64,000 bases of DNA from Tipula vernalis (Eukaryota; Arthropoda; Insecta; Diptera; Tipulidae): assembly GCA_958295665.1 (NCBI GenBank), contig OY282558.1, positions 329,317,106 through 329,381,105 of the forward strand. Direction: 5' to 3'. Within the stretch, counting starts at the first letter, position 1. Every line of letters begins with the position of its first letter. The notes below the pieces were generated by a model that made no database searches, was not told the DNA's origin, and worked only from the letters and a program-made list of their open reading frames with translations. This document shows, piece by piece, positions 12,446-23,079 of this stretch. The translations under genes and the position numbers were made by a program.

Positions 12446-12540
12446 CACTGAAAAAAAAAATTGTATACTAATTAGGATTTTGTGCATTGTTTTAACGAAT
12501 TTTCCATTACTATTGATCCGACGATTTCTTCGTTATTATG
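12446..12540 (+). repeat. CACTA left terminal inverted repeat (imperfect)
   Basis: Starts CACTG followed by an A-run. An internal block, CGACGATTTCTTCGTTATT at 12519-12537, has an inverted counterpart at the right end. Confidence 0.65.
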
Positions 12541-14674
12541 ACAGAAATTATTTATTTAAACATCAAAAATTCTATCAACAAACTAATTGTTATTTTTATA
12601 CCAAAATAATTAAAATGGAATTAATCTAATAACATATTGTTTTTATCTAACATACAATTTTAATAAAGATTCACTTTGATGTATAACACTTTTTTGTTAA
12701 TACAACAGAGACAATAATGTACTCTAAAGGAACATTATTCGTTATTAATATTAAAAATGAAATTAAGATTATAGAAAAGAGTTAAAATAAAAATAAAAAT
12801 AAAACGAAAATTCTTTAAAATAATTATAAATTTATTAATCCTTAAAAAGTAAAATAACATAATAATATTGTCAAAAACGAATATACGGTTACTATCAGAA
12901 ATAATACTTAACCAATATTCAGGTTAGATATTCAGGTTCAGATAATTCATTTTTTTTTATTTTCATAAATATTAAAATTTGAATAAAATTAACATTAATC
13001 TCAATATAAAAAGTATATATAAAACAGTTTGTTTATAAAAAATCAGATATAAAATAATTATCTTTAATTTAAATTCGAAGTTTAGATTTAGGTTAAAAAA
13101 ATCAAATAATTAAACAGATTTCAGTCTTTAAATTAAATAAATCAAATGAAAAACAAATATATAAAATATATTTTATATTAATATAAAACTCTTATTTCGA
13201 TAATTTTGAAATTAATAAATCCACACTCGGAAATACTGGATCGTATTGCGTTTCTATGTTTACTACTTTTGGAGGAAAAGCCGGATTCGACTGGGTATCG
13301 AGAATTTCGGATTCGACTGGGTATTTCAAATTAAATACCTGAATTTTTTACAGAAACCACTGATGGCATTTTGTATTTGATGTCGTCAAAATAAATGTAG
13401 TAAGTATTCGGAGCGAACTCGTTGTCTCCTATGACGAAAACAAATGGTTGGATCTGCTTTTTGTCTGCTGCACGTTTTAGCTTTAGATCCGTAAACATTT
13501 TATCGCACTCATAGACGGATGACGCAAATAACATAAAAGAATCCTGAGAATCCTTTATGGTATATTTCAGCAAAATTTTTTTAACCACTAGAATTTATAG
13601 CATATTTTTTATTTGATGGCCTTAGAAATCCATGCAATAAAATTAACGTTAAAAAATTCTTGGCATCTGTAACAAACAAAAAATTTTAATTATTTAAAAT
13701 TTTCGGAAATTTCTTATAAAAGCTTACCAATAGAAAATATTTGTTGTTGCTTCATTTGTTTTAGCAATAATTTGCAGGCTGCATCATTAAGCTTTTCTTC
13801 GATTATCGGTTTAATATTTTTCAAGAACTGGTCGAAATTTAATAACATATTGCCACTATGCGGATAGATATATTTAAAATCCACTTCAAAAAGTTTTGGT
13901 CCATAAGATTGCGTATAGGCAGGCCATTCCTCTAATATTTGATATAGTATTATTATTATTTTTCATTATAGATATTTTACGGAATATAACGGTTTCGTGC
14001 CATTTTTTGACAATTAGATCTATATTAGAATCATCCCGATTGTATTTTAATTCTTTTTGAATGCTTTTACCATCAGGTTCAGGAATGTCGCATGAATCGT
14101 TATCTGTAAATTAGGAGAAGCATACGAAAATAAATTTATTAAAAATTGATCTAGAAACGTTACAATATTGTTTCTTATGCAAAATTATATCTTTAAGCAA
14201 GCAGCTTTATTGTGTTATACTATTAGGTTGGAGTGGCTGCTTACGCACACTTAGACCGGTGACGGTCCATTGTGATTGTTATACTATTAAATAAGATGAT
14301 ACTAAATAACAAAATTGTATCGTACAATCGTGAAATTAGGACATTAGCAGATGCTGTTCTAGCGAATAGTTTAACAAAAAATAAATCAGAAATGCCATCA
14401 TATCTATTTATTCATTTAAACAATTTTATTACCTGTTAGAATTATGCTGTTTTTATACCTAATTGGTTTAGGTAGAAAACTATTTGATCTGAGCTTTGCG
14501 ATATAATTATTATACTTATCGTATAACTGGCCTTTGGGCTTCTGATTTTTTCGACGCTGAAAATAAACAGCCTGTAATAATAAAAAAAGATTTAATTAGT
14601 CATTTGAAACTAAATTTATTCATGAAAATTGCTTAGCTGTGATTCGTTAGCGAAATAATCCATAATTTGACTAA

Positions 14675-16339
14675 TGTGAAGTTTATGACAAATTGACAAA
14701 AAACCTTACAACAGTAAAAAAGTGTAGAAGCAATTATTATACACTAATAAACTGTGGATCTCAAATAGTTTTTAATGACAGAACCAACAATTTAGATTTT
14801 CACTATTATTCAAACTACTTCCCTAGTATACTAAATAAAATTTTCATTTTAGAATACAAATTTGTATGAATTTGAATCAATTTTATTAATACTTTTTAAA
14901 AAGTGTAGGCTAACATTAGGTATTCATTCAGACTTCTAAGTAAATGAAGGCAATCAGTCTTATTGTTTGTCCTAATGAACATATGCTAAGTAAATCTGAA
15001 TATGCCACCATGTTGTATGTCCCAATGTGAATATTTGCTGTATAGGGTATATTAGCGCGACCCTCAGAGCGCAAGTTATCGAATTTACAAGAAAACACTT
15101 CTAAAAAAGTGTAGGTGGAAGTTCGATGGCCAATGACAGGTAATCGCAGAGATGGCTAAGTAAATCTGAATATGCCACCATGTTGGATGTCCCAATGTGA
15201 ATATTTGCTGTATAGGGTATATTAGCGCGACCCTCAGAGCGCAAGTTATCGAATTTACAAGAAATTACTTCTAAAAAAAGTGTAGATGGAAGTTCGATGG
15301 CCAATGACAGGCAATCGCAGAGATGGCTAAGTAAATCTGAATATGCCACCATGTTGTATGTCCCAATGTGAATATTTGCTGTATAGGGTATATTAGCGCG
15401 ACCCTCAGAGCGCAAGTTATCGAATTTACAAGAAAACACTTCTAAAAAAGTGTAGGTGGAAGTTCGATGGCCAATGACAGGCAATCGCAGAGATGGCTAA
15501 GTAAATCTGAATATGCCACCATGTTGTATGTCCCAATGTGAATATTTGCTGTATAGGGTATATTAGCGCGACGCTCAGAGAGCAAGTTATCGAATTTACA
15601 AGAAATTACTTCTAAAAAAAGTGTAGGTGGAAGTTCGATGGCCAATGACAGGCAATCGCAGAGATGGCTAAGTAAATCTGAATATGCCACTATGTTGTAT
15701 GTCTCAATGTGAATATTTGCTGTATAGGGTATATTAGCGCGACCCTCAGAGCGCAAGTTATCGAATTTACAAGAAAACACTTCTAAAAAAGTGTAGGTGG
15801 AAGTTCGATGGCCAATGACAGGTAATCGCAGAGATGGCTAAGTAAATCTGAATATGCCACCATGTTGTATGTCCCAATGTGAATATTTGCTGTATAGGGT
15901 ATATTAGCGCGACCCTCAGAGCGCAAGTTATCGAATTTACAAGAAAAATATTGTTTTTTATTGAATTTAATCTGATTAAACTGATAAAAGTAAAAAGAAA
16001 ATTATTTTCGGTTTTTATTTTGAGTATAATTTGCATTTATAGTTTTATACCACTTACTATTCCAGTTACCAAAATAAAACGGCAAATGAATGAGTAGAGA
16101 AAATAGTAAATGGAAAAATATACGGGATTTTGAATTTTTCTATTTATTGCACAAGTATTTTAGAGATTAACTTTTTTTTATTTTAACTGTAAATTGTTTA
16201 CCGTTAAAAAGATTTACTGTCACTTGTCTATTGTTATCATTAACTTAATTTTTTTTAAAAAAGGCCCTATACCATTTTCAAAATAACGGCTCCTTTATCC
16301 AATTAGTATAAAAATTCAATTTTGTCCGAAAACTTCACA
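14675..16339 (+). repeat. left terminal inverted repeat of the USP element, with its own inverted ends
   Basis: Matches the complement of 20064-20876 apart from about 850 bp of extra tandem units. It begins TGTGAAGTTT and ends AAACTTCACA (16330-16339), so the repeat is bounded by a 10-bp inverted repeat like a small stand-alone element. Confidence 0.88.
14985..15944 (+). repeat. 170/171-bp tandem array, five full units plus a partial one
   Basis: Unit starts (GCTAAGTAAATCTGAATATG) lie at 14985, 15155, 15326, 15496, 15667 and 15837. Lengths alternate 170, 171, 170, 171, 170. Odd units share AAAACACTTCT; even units share AAATTACTTCT with one extra A. The pattern A-B-A-B-A is a two-monomer higher-order repeat of 341 bp. 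Units 1 and 5 also share GGTAATCGC where the others have GGCAATCGC. Confidence 0.95.
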
Positions 16340-16427
16340 ATGTACACTCTCATACGTTTCTCCCCCCAAAAAAGTGTTCAAAAACTGCAGACAGGTCTCA
16401 TAATCATAATATTCTTACTGATTAGAG

Positions 16428-19400
16428 TCAAACAATGTATACGAGGGACGCGGGGTTAACTTTACTATGGGAGTTAGTTTCTAAAATATCTTCTGCCAAA
16501 TCATCATGTATTTCCCATGATCCAGTTTTTCTTTTAATATATGCTATATAATGCCCTGATACGTTGCGAATTTTCGCTTGTTGGTAGTGAATAATGGCAA
16601 CTAACTTTAGCTTTGTCATTCCCAAAGTCAGTTCCGAAGTAATTTCGTTGATTTTTATGTCATAAAATTTATTTGTATTTAATGGTTGGACATCTAAAAC
16701 TGCAAACCCATTGATTGGTTTTAGTTGCATGTCCTCGGGATTTTCGATCTGTTGTTTACAGTTACTACATTTACAACCGTGAAATTTAAATGCCTTTTCA
16801 ATTGATTTTAAATCTGCCTCTTTAAAATTAACGTAATCTATCGGAATATAAAAGTTGTCAGTTTCATGGAGAGTTAAGCAATTTGGGCACTTAAAGTTTA
16901 ACAGAATCGAACGCTTCAGAAAATATTCAATATATTTTGTTACGTTACAAATACAGTCTAACTCGATATTGGTTAGCGTGTTTGCTTTATTAAAACACTT
17001 CAATAGTAAGTGACTTCGTATTTTATTTGTGGATTGAACAGCTCCGTTTTTTAAAAAATGAATAATGAAATTAAAAAATTCCGACTCAGTTTCTTTTAAT
17101 TTATTTAACAAGTATTGGTAATCTAATAATACGGTACGCATTATCTGTGAGAGTGAATCAAATCCGCATGTCGAATAAACATTAATTTTGATATTTCTTT
17201 CATTAACATACGAAAAGCCATTTGGTAAGAGCGGTTTGAGCAATTCTGACTTTTCACAAGGAATGATTTCAGTGACACTTTTTTTAAACAATTCTTTTGT
17301 AGAATACCTTTTTAGAACACGTTTGCCGATGTGCTTAGGGGAATCATTCAAACGTATTTTTTTATTCCAGTTTTCTGAATTCTGGATGTTATCAGGTTCT
17401 TCATCTGAATCATTTGTTTTCACAAATGTTCTCTTTCGCGATTTAGGTGTTGGCTGAAGTGCATCAGAGACCGCTATAGAGTTTACTAGTAGTTCGGTTT
17501 TCCGCTTCAATAAAGCCACGAATCTTCCAATTCTTAAAAACTTTTTTTGGGTATAAATATTTTTAACGTGACTGAACCACAGCTCTACATTAGAATTTGA
17601 TAAACGGCCCTCTATATTTATAAATTTAGAGTAACATGTACTCCATAGTGGAAGATAAGCAAAATAACGCTTTATGGTGAATATTACAAACTCTGGACAG
17701 TAGAAGATATTCTCTTCTAAATTTGTTTGTCTATCTTGATTTTCAGTTACAACTTTTCCGTGAATAGTCAAGAATTTTCTGTAGAACATGCTAAGAGAGT
17801 AGAGCGCCTTGTCATTTTGAAAAGTAGGATTATCAAGCTCTGGAAAAACTGCTTGATCTTTCCTTGTCGAATTATTTTCATGGCAATATAAAAATTTTAA
17901 AAAAATTGTAAACTCATTGTATGCTTGCAATACCGCTTCGCTTTTATATTTATTAGTACAGATAATACAATAAACCTCAAATAAAGTGTATACCTGCTCT
18001 AATGTATCGCAATTTAAAATTACACAAAATATATCTAAAATAAAATTTTTTGTCATTGGTAGAACATTAGAGATTTTTTTTTTAATCTGGGTTGAAATAA
18101 TATTAATAAAATGAGTGCAGCAAATAAAAACTGATACAGTCTTTTTGGATGGAACTTGCTTAGTTTCCATACAATTATAGGTATATTGAATATACCCTAA
18201 CACACTCATTTTATTAAATGTGTGGAGAATTGCTTGAATATAAGCCCAAGTCCAATCTACCACGTATACTAAAGGCAAAATCAATTTCGGAATCAGTGCA
18301 ATTTCCGATTTGAATTTCATTAAAAATAATGACAATGTTGTGGAATCATGCTTACATGAAATTAATTCAGCAACTGGGACGATGGTTGTACCTAATTTTA
18401 CAACACAAGCATAATATAATATTTTATTACAGCTGTGTTCCTGGTGACATTTTGGTTTTCTGACTACGCTGCCAGTTGCGTCCAAATACAAAATTAATGG
18501 AGAATATTGTGAAATTAGCTGTAACTGAGCTTTTCTTAATAAAGTAACCTCTAATGGTAAAGAGACACAATTTATATATTTGTTATTACGTTCTAACTGT
18601 TCCATATCCCATCGGCGAATCATATCGTATACGTCACAATCATGAACTAAATCATCCTTTTTTAAAACTTCCGACCTTATTTTGCGCAAAACCTCGTTTG
18701 TGGTCAACTTCATAGTGTTTCCACTTTTAATTAATTCTAAATCAGAATTAGTTCTCATCTCCAAATTTACATTATGAGGAGTGTCGTATTTGAGTTTTTC
18801 TTTCAAGATGTTGCGACGTTCTCCCCGTACCTGCTCAAAAACTTTATACCCCTCATGTCCCTCGCATATCTCTCCCGATACATAAAAGCTCATTTTATTT
18901 AGCTCATCTATTATGAATTTAAATCGTTGAGGGTGCGATGAATATTTACACCGACCATAAGCAATAATATTTTTTTGAAATGTACTTCTTTTCCTAATAG
19001 TATCATACGAAACGACACAAGAATTTCTATAAACAATCAATGCATTTGAAATCGCTAATCTTATTTCTTCTTTAGAATTTAATAATTCATCGGATTTAAG
19101 AAAAATGTCTGCACCAAAATTCCATTTTAAAACAAGTGATTTATAAATACTCGGATTATTAATTTCTATACCATTGTCCTGTTGTAAGTATCCTTCAACC
19201 TCGATTAAAATATTGGGGTCAATGTTGATTTTAAAGTCTGCTAATTTTTCCTGAGGTGGAACAATAATTAGAATTTCCTTTTTGGTAGTGACATGCTGAT
19301 ATTCCAAATGTCTATGCATTGGTACAACTATATTAGAGGTTGGATTAGTATCCACATCAATACTACTACTTCTAGTCTTGTGAAAATCACTAGAATGTGC

Positions 19401-19640
19401 GCGAGTTTCATTGAATCTTTTCCGCCACTTTAAACAAATGTTTATTCGATTCCTTTGTGAATTTTGAAGGCCTAATTTTCCACAAATTAATTTCATTGGC
19501 GAATTATCGACACTGGTCAACTGTTCACCTGTAAAGAAAAGTTCTTCTAAACAAGCAGTCAATGCTTGTTCAGTTAGAATATGTTTCTTCTTTTTATAAT
19601 TGTATTTTGTTGAATTTCTTTTAGACATGTTGCAACCCAA
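16428..19640 (-). CDS. 1070-residue protein: DDE-transposase-like core plus C-terminal USP-like domain
   Basis: Minus strand, single exon, ATG at 19640-19638, TAA-side end at 16428, no breaks. Residues 1-110 are basic (YNYKKKKH; KWRKRF) and may bind DNA or direct nuclear entry. The middle resembles an RNase-H-fold transposase: D387 in LYLDATG, D462 in YVVDWTWA and E686 in SNVELWFSHVK are the candidate catalytic acids, with a Cys/His-rich insert between. Residues about 815-1070 look like a small ubiquitin-specific protease: Cys box STCGFDSL (C825), a CPNC...CKCSNC zinc-ribbon finger, His box SGHYIAYIK (H1030) and W-x3-DD (D1046/D1047). It fills the centre of the 6.2-kb element and has no partner gene. 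By role I infer a transposase that also removes or binds ubiquitin. The DATG/D/E layout recalls KDZ-type transposases, but I could not confirm that family. Base use matches the surrounding AT-rich DNA. Confidence 0.8.
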   Translation of the reverse strand: MGCNMSKRNSTKYNYKKKKHILTEQALTACLEELFFTGEQLTSVDNSPMKLICGKLGLQNSQRNRINICLKWRKRFNETRAHSSDFHKTRSSSIDVDTNPTSNIVVPMHRHLEYQHVTTKKEILIIVPPQEKLADFKINIDPNILIEVEGYLQQDNGIEINNPSIYKSLVLKWNFGADIFLKSDELLNSKEEIRLAISNALIVYRNSCVVSYDTIRKRSTFQKNIIAYGRCKYSSHPQRFKFIIDELNKMSFYVSGEICEGHEGYKVFEQVRGERRNILKEKLKYDTPHNVNLEMRTNSDLELIKSGNTMKLTTNEVLRKIRSEVLKKDDLVHDCDVYDMIRRWDMEQLERNNKYINCVSLPLEVTLLRKAQLQLISQYSPLILYLDATGSVVRKPKCHQEHSCNKILYYACVVKLGTTIVPVAELISCKHDSTTLSLFLMKFKSEIALIPKLILPLVYVVDWTWAYIQAILHTFNKMSVLGYIQYTYNCMETKQVPSKKTVSVFICCTHFINIISTQIKKKISNVLPMTKNFILDIFCVILNCDTLEQVYTLFEVYCIICTNKYKSEAVLQAYNEFTIFLKFLYCHENNSTRKDQAVFPELDNPTFQNDKALYSLSMFYRKFLTIHGKVVTENQDRQTNLEENIFYCPEFVIFTIKRYFAYLPLWSTCYSKFINIEGRLSNSNVELWFSHVKNIYTQKKFLRIGRFVALLKRKTELLVNSIAVSDALQPTPKSRKRTFVKTNDSDEEPDNIQNSENWNKKIRLNDSPKHIGKRVLKRYSTKELFKKSVTEIIPCEKSELLKPLLPNGFSYVNERNIKINVYSTCGFDSLSQIMRTVLLDYQYLLNKLKETESEFFNFIIHFLKNGAVQSTNKIRSHLLLKCFNKANTLTNIELDCICNVTKYIEYFLKRSILLNFKCPNCLTLHETDNFYIPIDYVNFKEADLKSIEKAFKFHGCKCSNCKQQIENPEDMQLKPINGFAVLDVQPLNTNKFYDIKINEITSELTLGMTKLKLVAIIHYQQAKIRNVSGHYIAYIKRKTGSWEIHDDLAEDILETNSHSKVNPASLVYIV

Positions 19641-19920
19641 AAAAAAACAAAATAAAATACAAACTGGTCAAACAAAAAAATACAATTAAGCTACAAAAAC
19701 TTAAAATAGCTCTTACAATTTACAAATTGTAAATGAAACAAACAAAACTAGAACCGGTACAAAAGAAATCCAAATAAAAGCTGAGGTCAATATTAAAAAA
19801 CGTATAACAGAGAATGTCCAAAAGAAAGCGGGGGTCGAGTTTTGAAAAAAACTTTTTATAGCACAGCAAAAATACACCAAACGAATTGAAAACAATAAAC
19901 ACAATATGTGAACAGCACGA

Positions 19921-19968
19921 AATCTGAAAACGCATTAAAGCGAAATGGAAAAAAAATTCCTTTATATA
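19921..19968 (-). promoter_or_regulatory. candidate core promoter of the USP-transposase gene
   Basis: On the minus strand a TATATAAA-like box (19961-19968) is followed about 40 bp later by TTCAGATT, an initiator-like sequence, some 285 bp upstream of the ATG at 19640. Spacing is longer than ideal, so this is tentative. Confidence 0.3.
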
Positions 19969-20063
19969 CTATTTTGAAAAAATATTTTTTTTTTTTTTTG
20001 ATTATTCTATTTCTACATAATATTTGTTGGATGATTTAAAAAAAAAGTAAATTTTTGTAACAT

Positions 20064-20876
20064 TGTGAAGTTTTCGGACAAAATTGAATTTTTATACTAA
20101 TTGGATAAAGGAGCCGTTATTTTGAAAATGGTATAGGGCCTTTTTTAAAAAAAATTAAGTTAATGATAACAATAGACAAGTGACAGTAAATCTTTTTAAC
20201 GGTAAACAATTTACAGTTAAAATAAAAAAAAGTTAATCTCTAAAATACTTGTGCAATAAATAGAAAAATTCAAAATCCCGTATATTTTTCCATTTACTAT
20301 TTTCTCTACTCATTCATTTGCCGTTTTATTTTGGTAACTGGAATAGTAAGTGGTATAAAACTATAAATGCAAATTATACTCAAAATAAAAACCGAAAATA
20401 ATTTTCTTTTTACTTTTATCAGTTTAATCAGATTAAATTCAATAAAAAACAATATTTTTCTTGTAAATTCGATAACTTGCGCTCTGAGGGTCGCGCTAAT
20501 ATACCCTATACAGCAAATATTCACATTGGGACATACAACATGGTGGCATATTCAGATTTACTTAGCATATGTTCATTAGGACAAACAATAAGACTGATTG
20601 CCTTCTTTTACTTGGAAGTCTGAATGAATACCTAATGTTAGCCTACACTTTTTAAAAAGTATTAATAAAATTGATTCAAATTCATACAAATTTGTATTCT
20701 AAAATGAAAATTTTATTTAGTATACTAGGGAAGTAGTTTGAATAATAGTGAAAATCTAAATTGTTGGTTCTGTCATTAAAAACTATTTGAGATCCACAGT
20801 TTATTAGTGTATAATAATTGCTTCTACACTTTTTTGCTGTTGTAAGGTTTTTTGTCAATTTGTCATAAACTTCACA
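20064..20876 (-). repeat. right terminal inverted repeat of the USP element
   Basis: 813 bp, begins TGTGAAGTTT (20064-20073) and ends AAACTTCACA (20867-20876). It contains only one partial copy of the unit that is tandemly repeated on the left. Confidence 0.88.
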
Positions 20877-21818
20877 CTAACAATTTGTTTGCTAATTGTT
20901 TCGCAGTCATGTACACCCATTTTAATTTCATTTTGAAAATTTACTATTAAAGTTAACAATACTGCTCTATTTGAATCAGATATGTTTTTATTGTCATACG
21001 CTAATTGTAGAATATATTTCCCCTCAAATGTTGAATTTAAAATATCGCCTAATGACACTATAGTTACTGGTTTTCGAAGCAATACATTTCTATTATTGAG
21101 ATCAACCTTAATGGATGGGTTGGTGATGTTACTGTTAAATGGTGATGACGACGAACATTCTACACATGTGTTGTCGATTGAAATACCCTGGAATTTGATA
21201 GTGTATATACATAATAATCTATAGTCGATAAATCTAGTCTCTAATGAGACTCTGGACGTATATTGAGGTTGAACCGTCTTATTACTTAGATAGGTTAACA
21301 TGGTGGTAATCGAACGTTATTTATAAACATAATTTACCTGTTCTTTCTGCCACTCCCGTAAATTATATTCGAATTTGATTCGTTTCCCTAATTTATAATT
21401 ATTCAACAATTCCTTAATATTATGAATTTGCAAAACCCGTAATGCTTCGATGTCAATGTCATTTTCTAAGAGTAAAGCAAAGAAAAACAAATTACCATGT
21501 TAATTTTATTTGGAGCGTAATTTTTATAATTTACTTACCTCTGAACCTACCGATGAGATCTTCCATGTTCCATTTTTTTAAAAGACTATCAACTTCTAGA
21601 AATGCAGGTTCATCATTGACAGCATCGATTGAGTATTCATCCGGCATATTTCTATTGCATACATTTTTTAACGTAATAAATCGCATAGTTTCTTCGTTTA
21701 AAATATTGAGGTTGCCTACTACCACCTCTTCTACATTATACGGTATTTGATTATACGTAAATTCCTCTTCTTGCTCATTGGTATTCATATCATTGGGATT
21801 ATTTAAATTAACAAAAAA

Positions 21819-23075
21819 TCAAATATTTTTTGCAACATCATTACTATAATTCGTTTTATTTCGAAGTTTACCTACATTTATAGTTGTACTATTCCGAAGC
21901 TCTAGTTTATTGCATTTACAGAAACGGCAACAATAATTAGCAGAAAATGAAGATGTAAATCCTAAAATAGAATTTAATGCCAAATTATCCCCAAGAACTA
22001 AACCTAATATAAAGTGCACAGTAAAATTTCCTTTTCTGGTTTTTATTTGCAACCCAATATTCTCTAATTTTTTTATATCTTCTATCAAAGGATATAAACA
22101 TCGGTTAGGACCAAATTTTTTAAAATCTCAAGGCCTTGTAAATAGCTGCTGTAAAAATATTTTTTAGATTCATTCCACTTTCGATAGTGGGAAACATATA
22201 TTTAACTACAGTCAATGCCTGCGTTTGAGCATGGGATCCAAGTGGGTTATTTATTTCCAAATCATCACTATAAAGAAAAAATGGAATTAATATTTTCTTG
22301 GAATCAAACATATTGGTTTTATTTTGCCACAATTCACAATCAATAAAATTTCCTACAAGATTTTTATCTAATAATTTTTTTTTTGCAAATTTCATTGCTA
22401 CTTATAAATTATCATCTTTTTCAAAAAAAGTACGGAATTGAAAATCTATACACCTATCTTCACATTTTCGTTTAGCTCAATCTGTCCTATATTATATACG
22501 TGAGTGATTTCGTTATAAATAGTGAAAATTTTAGGTTCACTTAAATAATTGTTATCCTTTAACCACTCTTTTAAACGATATTCGGTACTACAATAAATAA
22601 ATGGATCTATACAGGCTTCTAAAAGTGGTGTAAATTGTTGAAACTTCACCGTGGTCAGTAAACTTTTTAATGCAGCTAAAAGAGGAACTAAACTAAACTG
22701 TTTAATTTTCTTTTGCAATTCGACTACATCTTTGGTTGTAAAATAATTTTTTTGTATTAAATTAATTGAAAATTTCACCGCAGATACTAAAATATTGTTA
22801 GCAATTTTATTATTAAGTTCATCATCATCTGGATCATCATCATCTGGTACAATAGAATCTATTTCATCACAAGGCAAAATATTATTTTGTGCTACATTCT
22901 TCTCAAAGTTTATTTGGCTATTTATATCGTTTGTGATATTCGCTTTTTTGGATGTATCAGACAATTCACTAGCATGAATGTTATTGAAATGTTTTTTTAA
23001 AATTTGAAAGGTTTTGGAACGTTCTACTACACGAATCTCCGGGACATTTATAAGTTGAGTTATGTTTAAGACCAT
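21819..23075 (-). pseudogene. CACTA transposase, N-terminal part only, truncated
   Basis: Minus strand, ATG at 23075 (MVLNITQLI). Exon 1 (23075-22455 approx.) is a 209-residue N-terminal region with an acidic DDDDPDDDE run. After a short intron (about 60 bp, GT...AG) the frame resumes at 22395 with the conserved block IPFFLYSDD...NPLGSHAQ, then slips one base near 22125 and continues with NRCLYPLIED, GDNLALNSILGF and the CRFCKC cysteine motif. These are the motifs of the animal EnSpm/CACTA-like transposase family. The frame hits TGA at 21819, and the expected catalytic region after the CRFC block is absent; instead the SAM-domain gene begins 30 bp on. A deletion joining the two genes is the likely cause, making the element non-autonomous. 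Confidence 0.7.
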
Positions 23076-23079
23076 GAAA

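Larger units (their letters stand above)
14675..20876 (-). mobile_element. unclassified DNA transposon with a USP-domain protein and ~815-bp inverted repeats
   Basis: The ends TGTGAAGTTTATGAC (14675) and GTCATAAACTTCACA (to 20876) are inverted. CTAA directly flanks both sides (14671-14674 and 20877-20880), and removing the element with one CTAA restores an open CACTA-gene frame, so this is a real 4-bp target duplication. The right inverted repeat is 813 bp. The left is the same sequence enlarged by a tandem array to 1665 bp. The 3.7-kb centre holds a single minus-strand gene. The family is not one I can name with confidence. Confidence 0.85.
13331..21788 (-). pseudogene. CACTA second gene: SAM-domain protein, split by the 6.2-kb insertion
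   Basis: Minus strand, likely start ATG at 21788-21786 (MNTNEQEEE). Exon 1 ends in FLEVDSLLKKWNMEDLIGRF before a GTAAGT donor near 21536. Exon 2 (21465-21338) continues with IDIEALRVL and GKRIKF. Together these give the helix pattern of a sterile alpha motif. Exon 3 (21284-20881) runs up to the insertion, and the frame resumes at 14670 after removal of one CTAA target copy. Further exon-like pieces with AG/GT borders lie at 14571-14433, 14103-13728 (one frame slip near 13970) and 13666-13331 (another slip near 13590). The last carries a QPFVFVIGDN block. Similar multi-exon proteins occur beside animal CACTA-like transposases. Role unknown; the insertion and frame slips make this copy non-functional. 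Confidence 0.65.

Noticed and set aside
15101..15780. Two minus-strand frames of 127 and 112 codons with repeated motifs
   Set aside because: They are translations of the 170/171-bp tandem units; the repetition is of DNA, and the frame exists only because units lack stops.
14985..15944. CRISPR array
   Set aside because: Units are contiguous 170-bp repeats without spacers, in a eukaryotic transposon.
16428..19640. Reading the 1070-codon gene as a host deubiquitinase
   Set aside because: It lies exactly between inverted repeats with a CTAA duplication and has a transposase-like middle, so it is element-borne.
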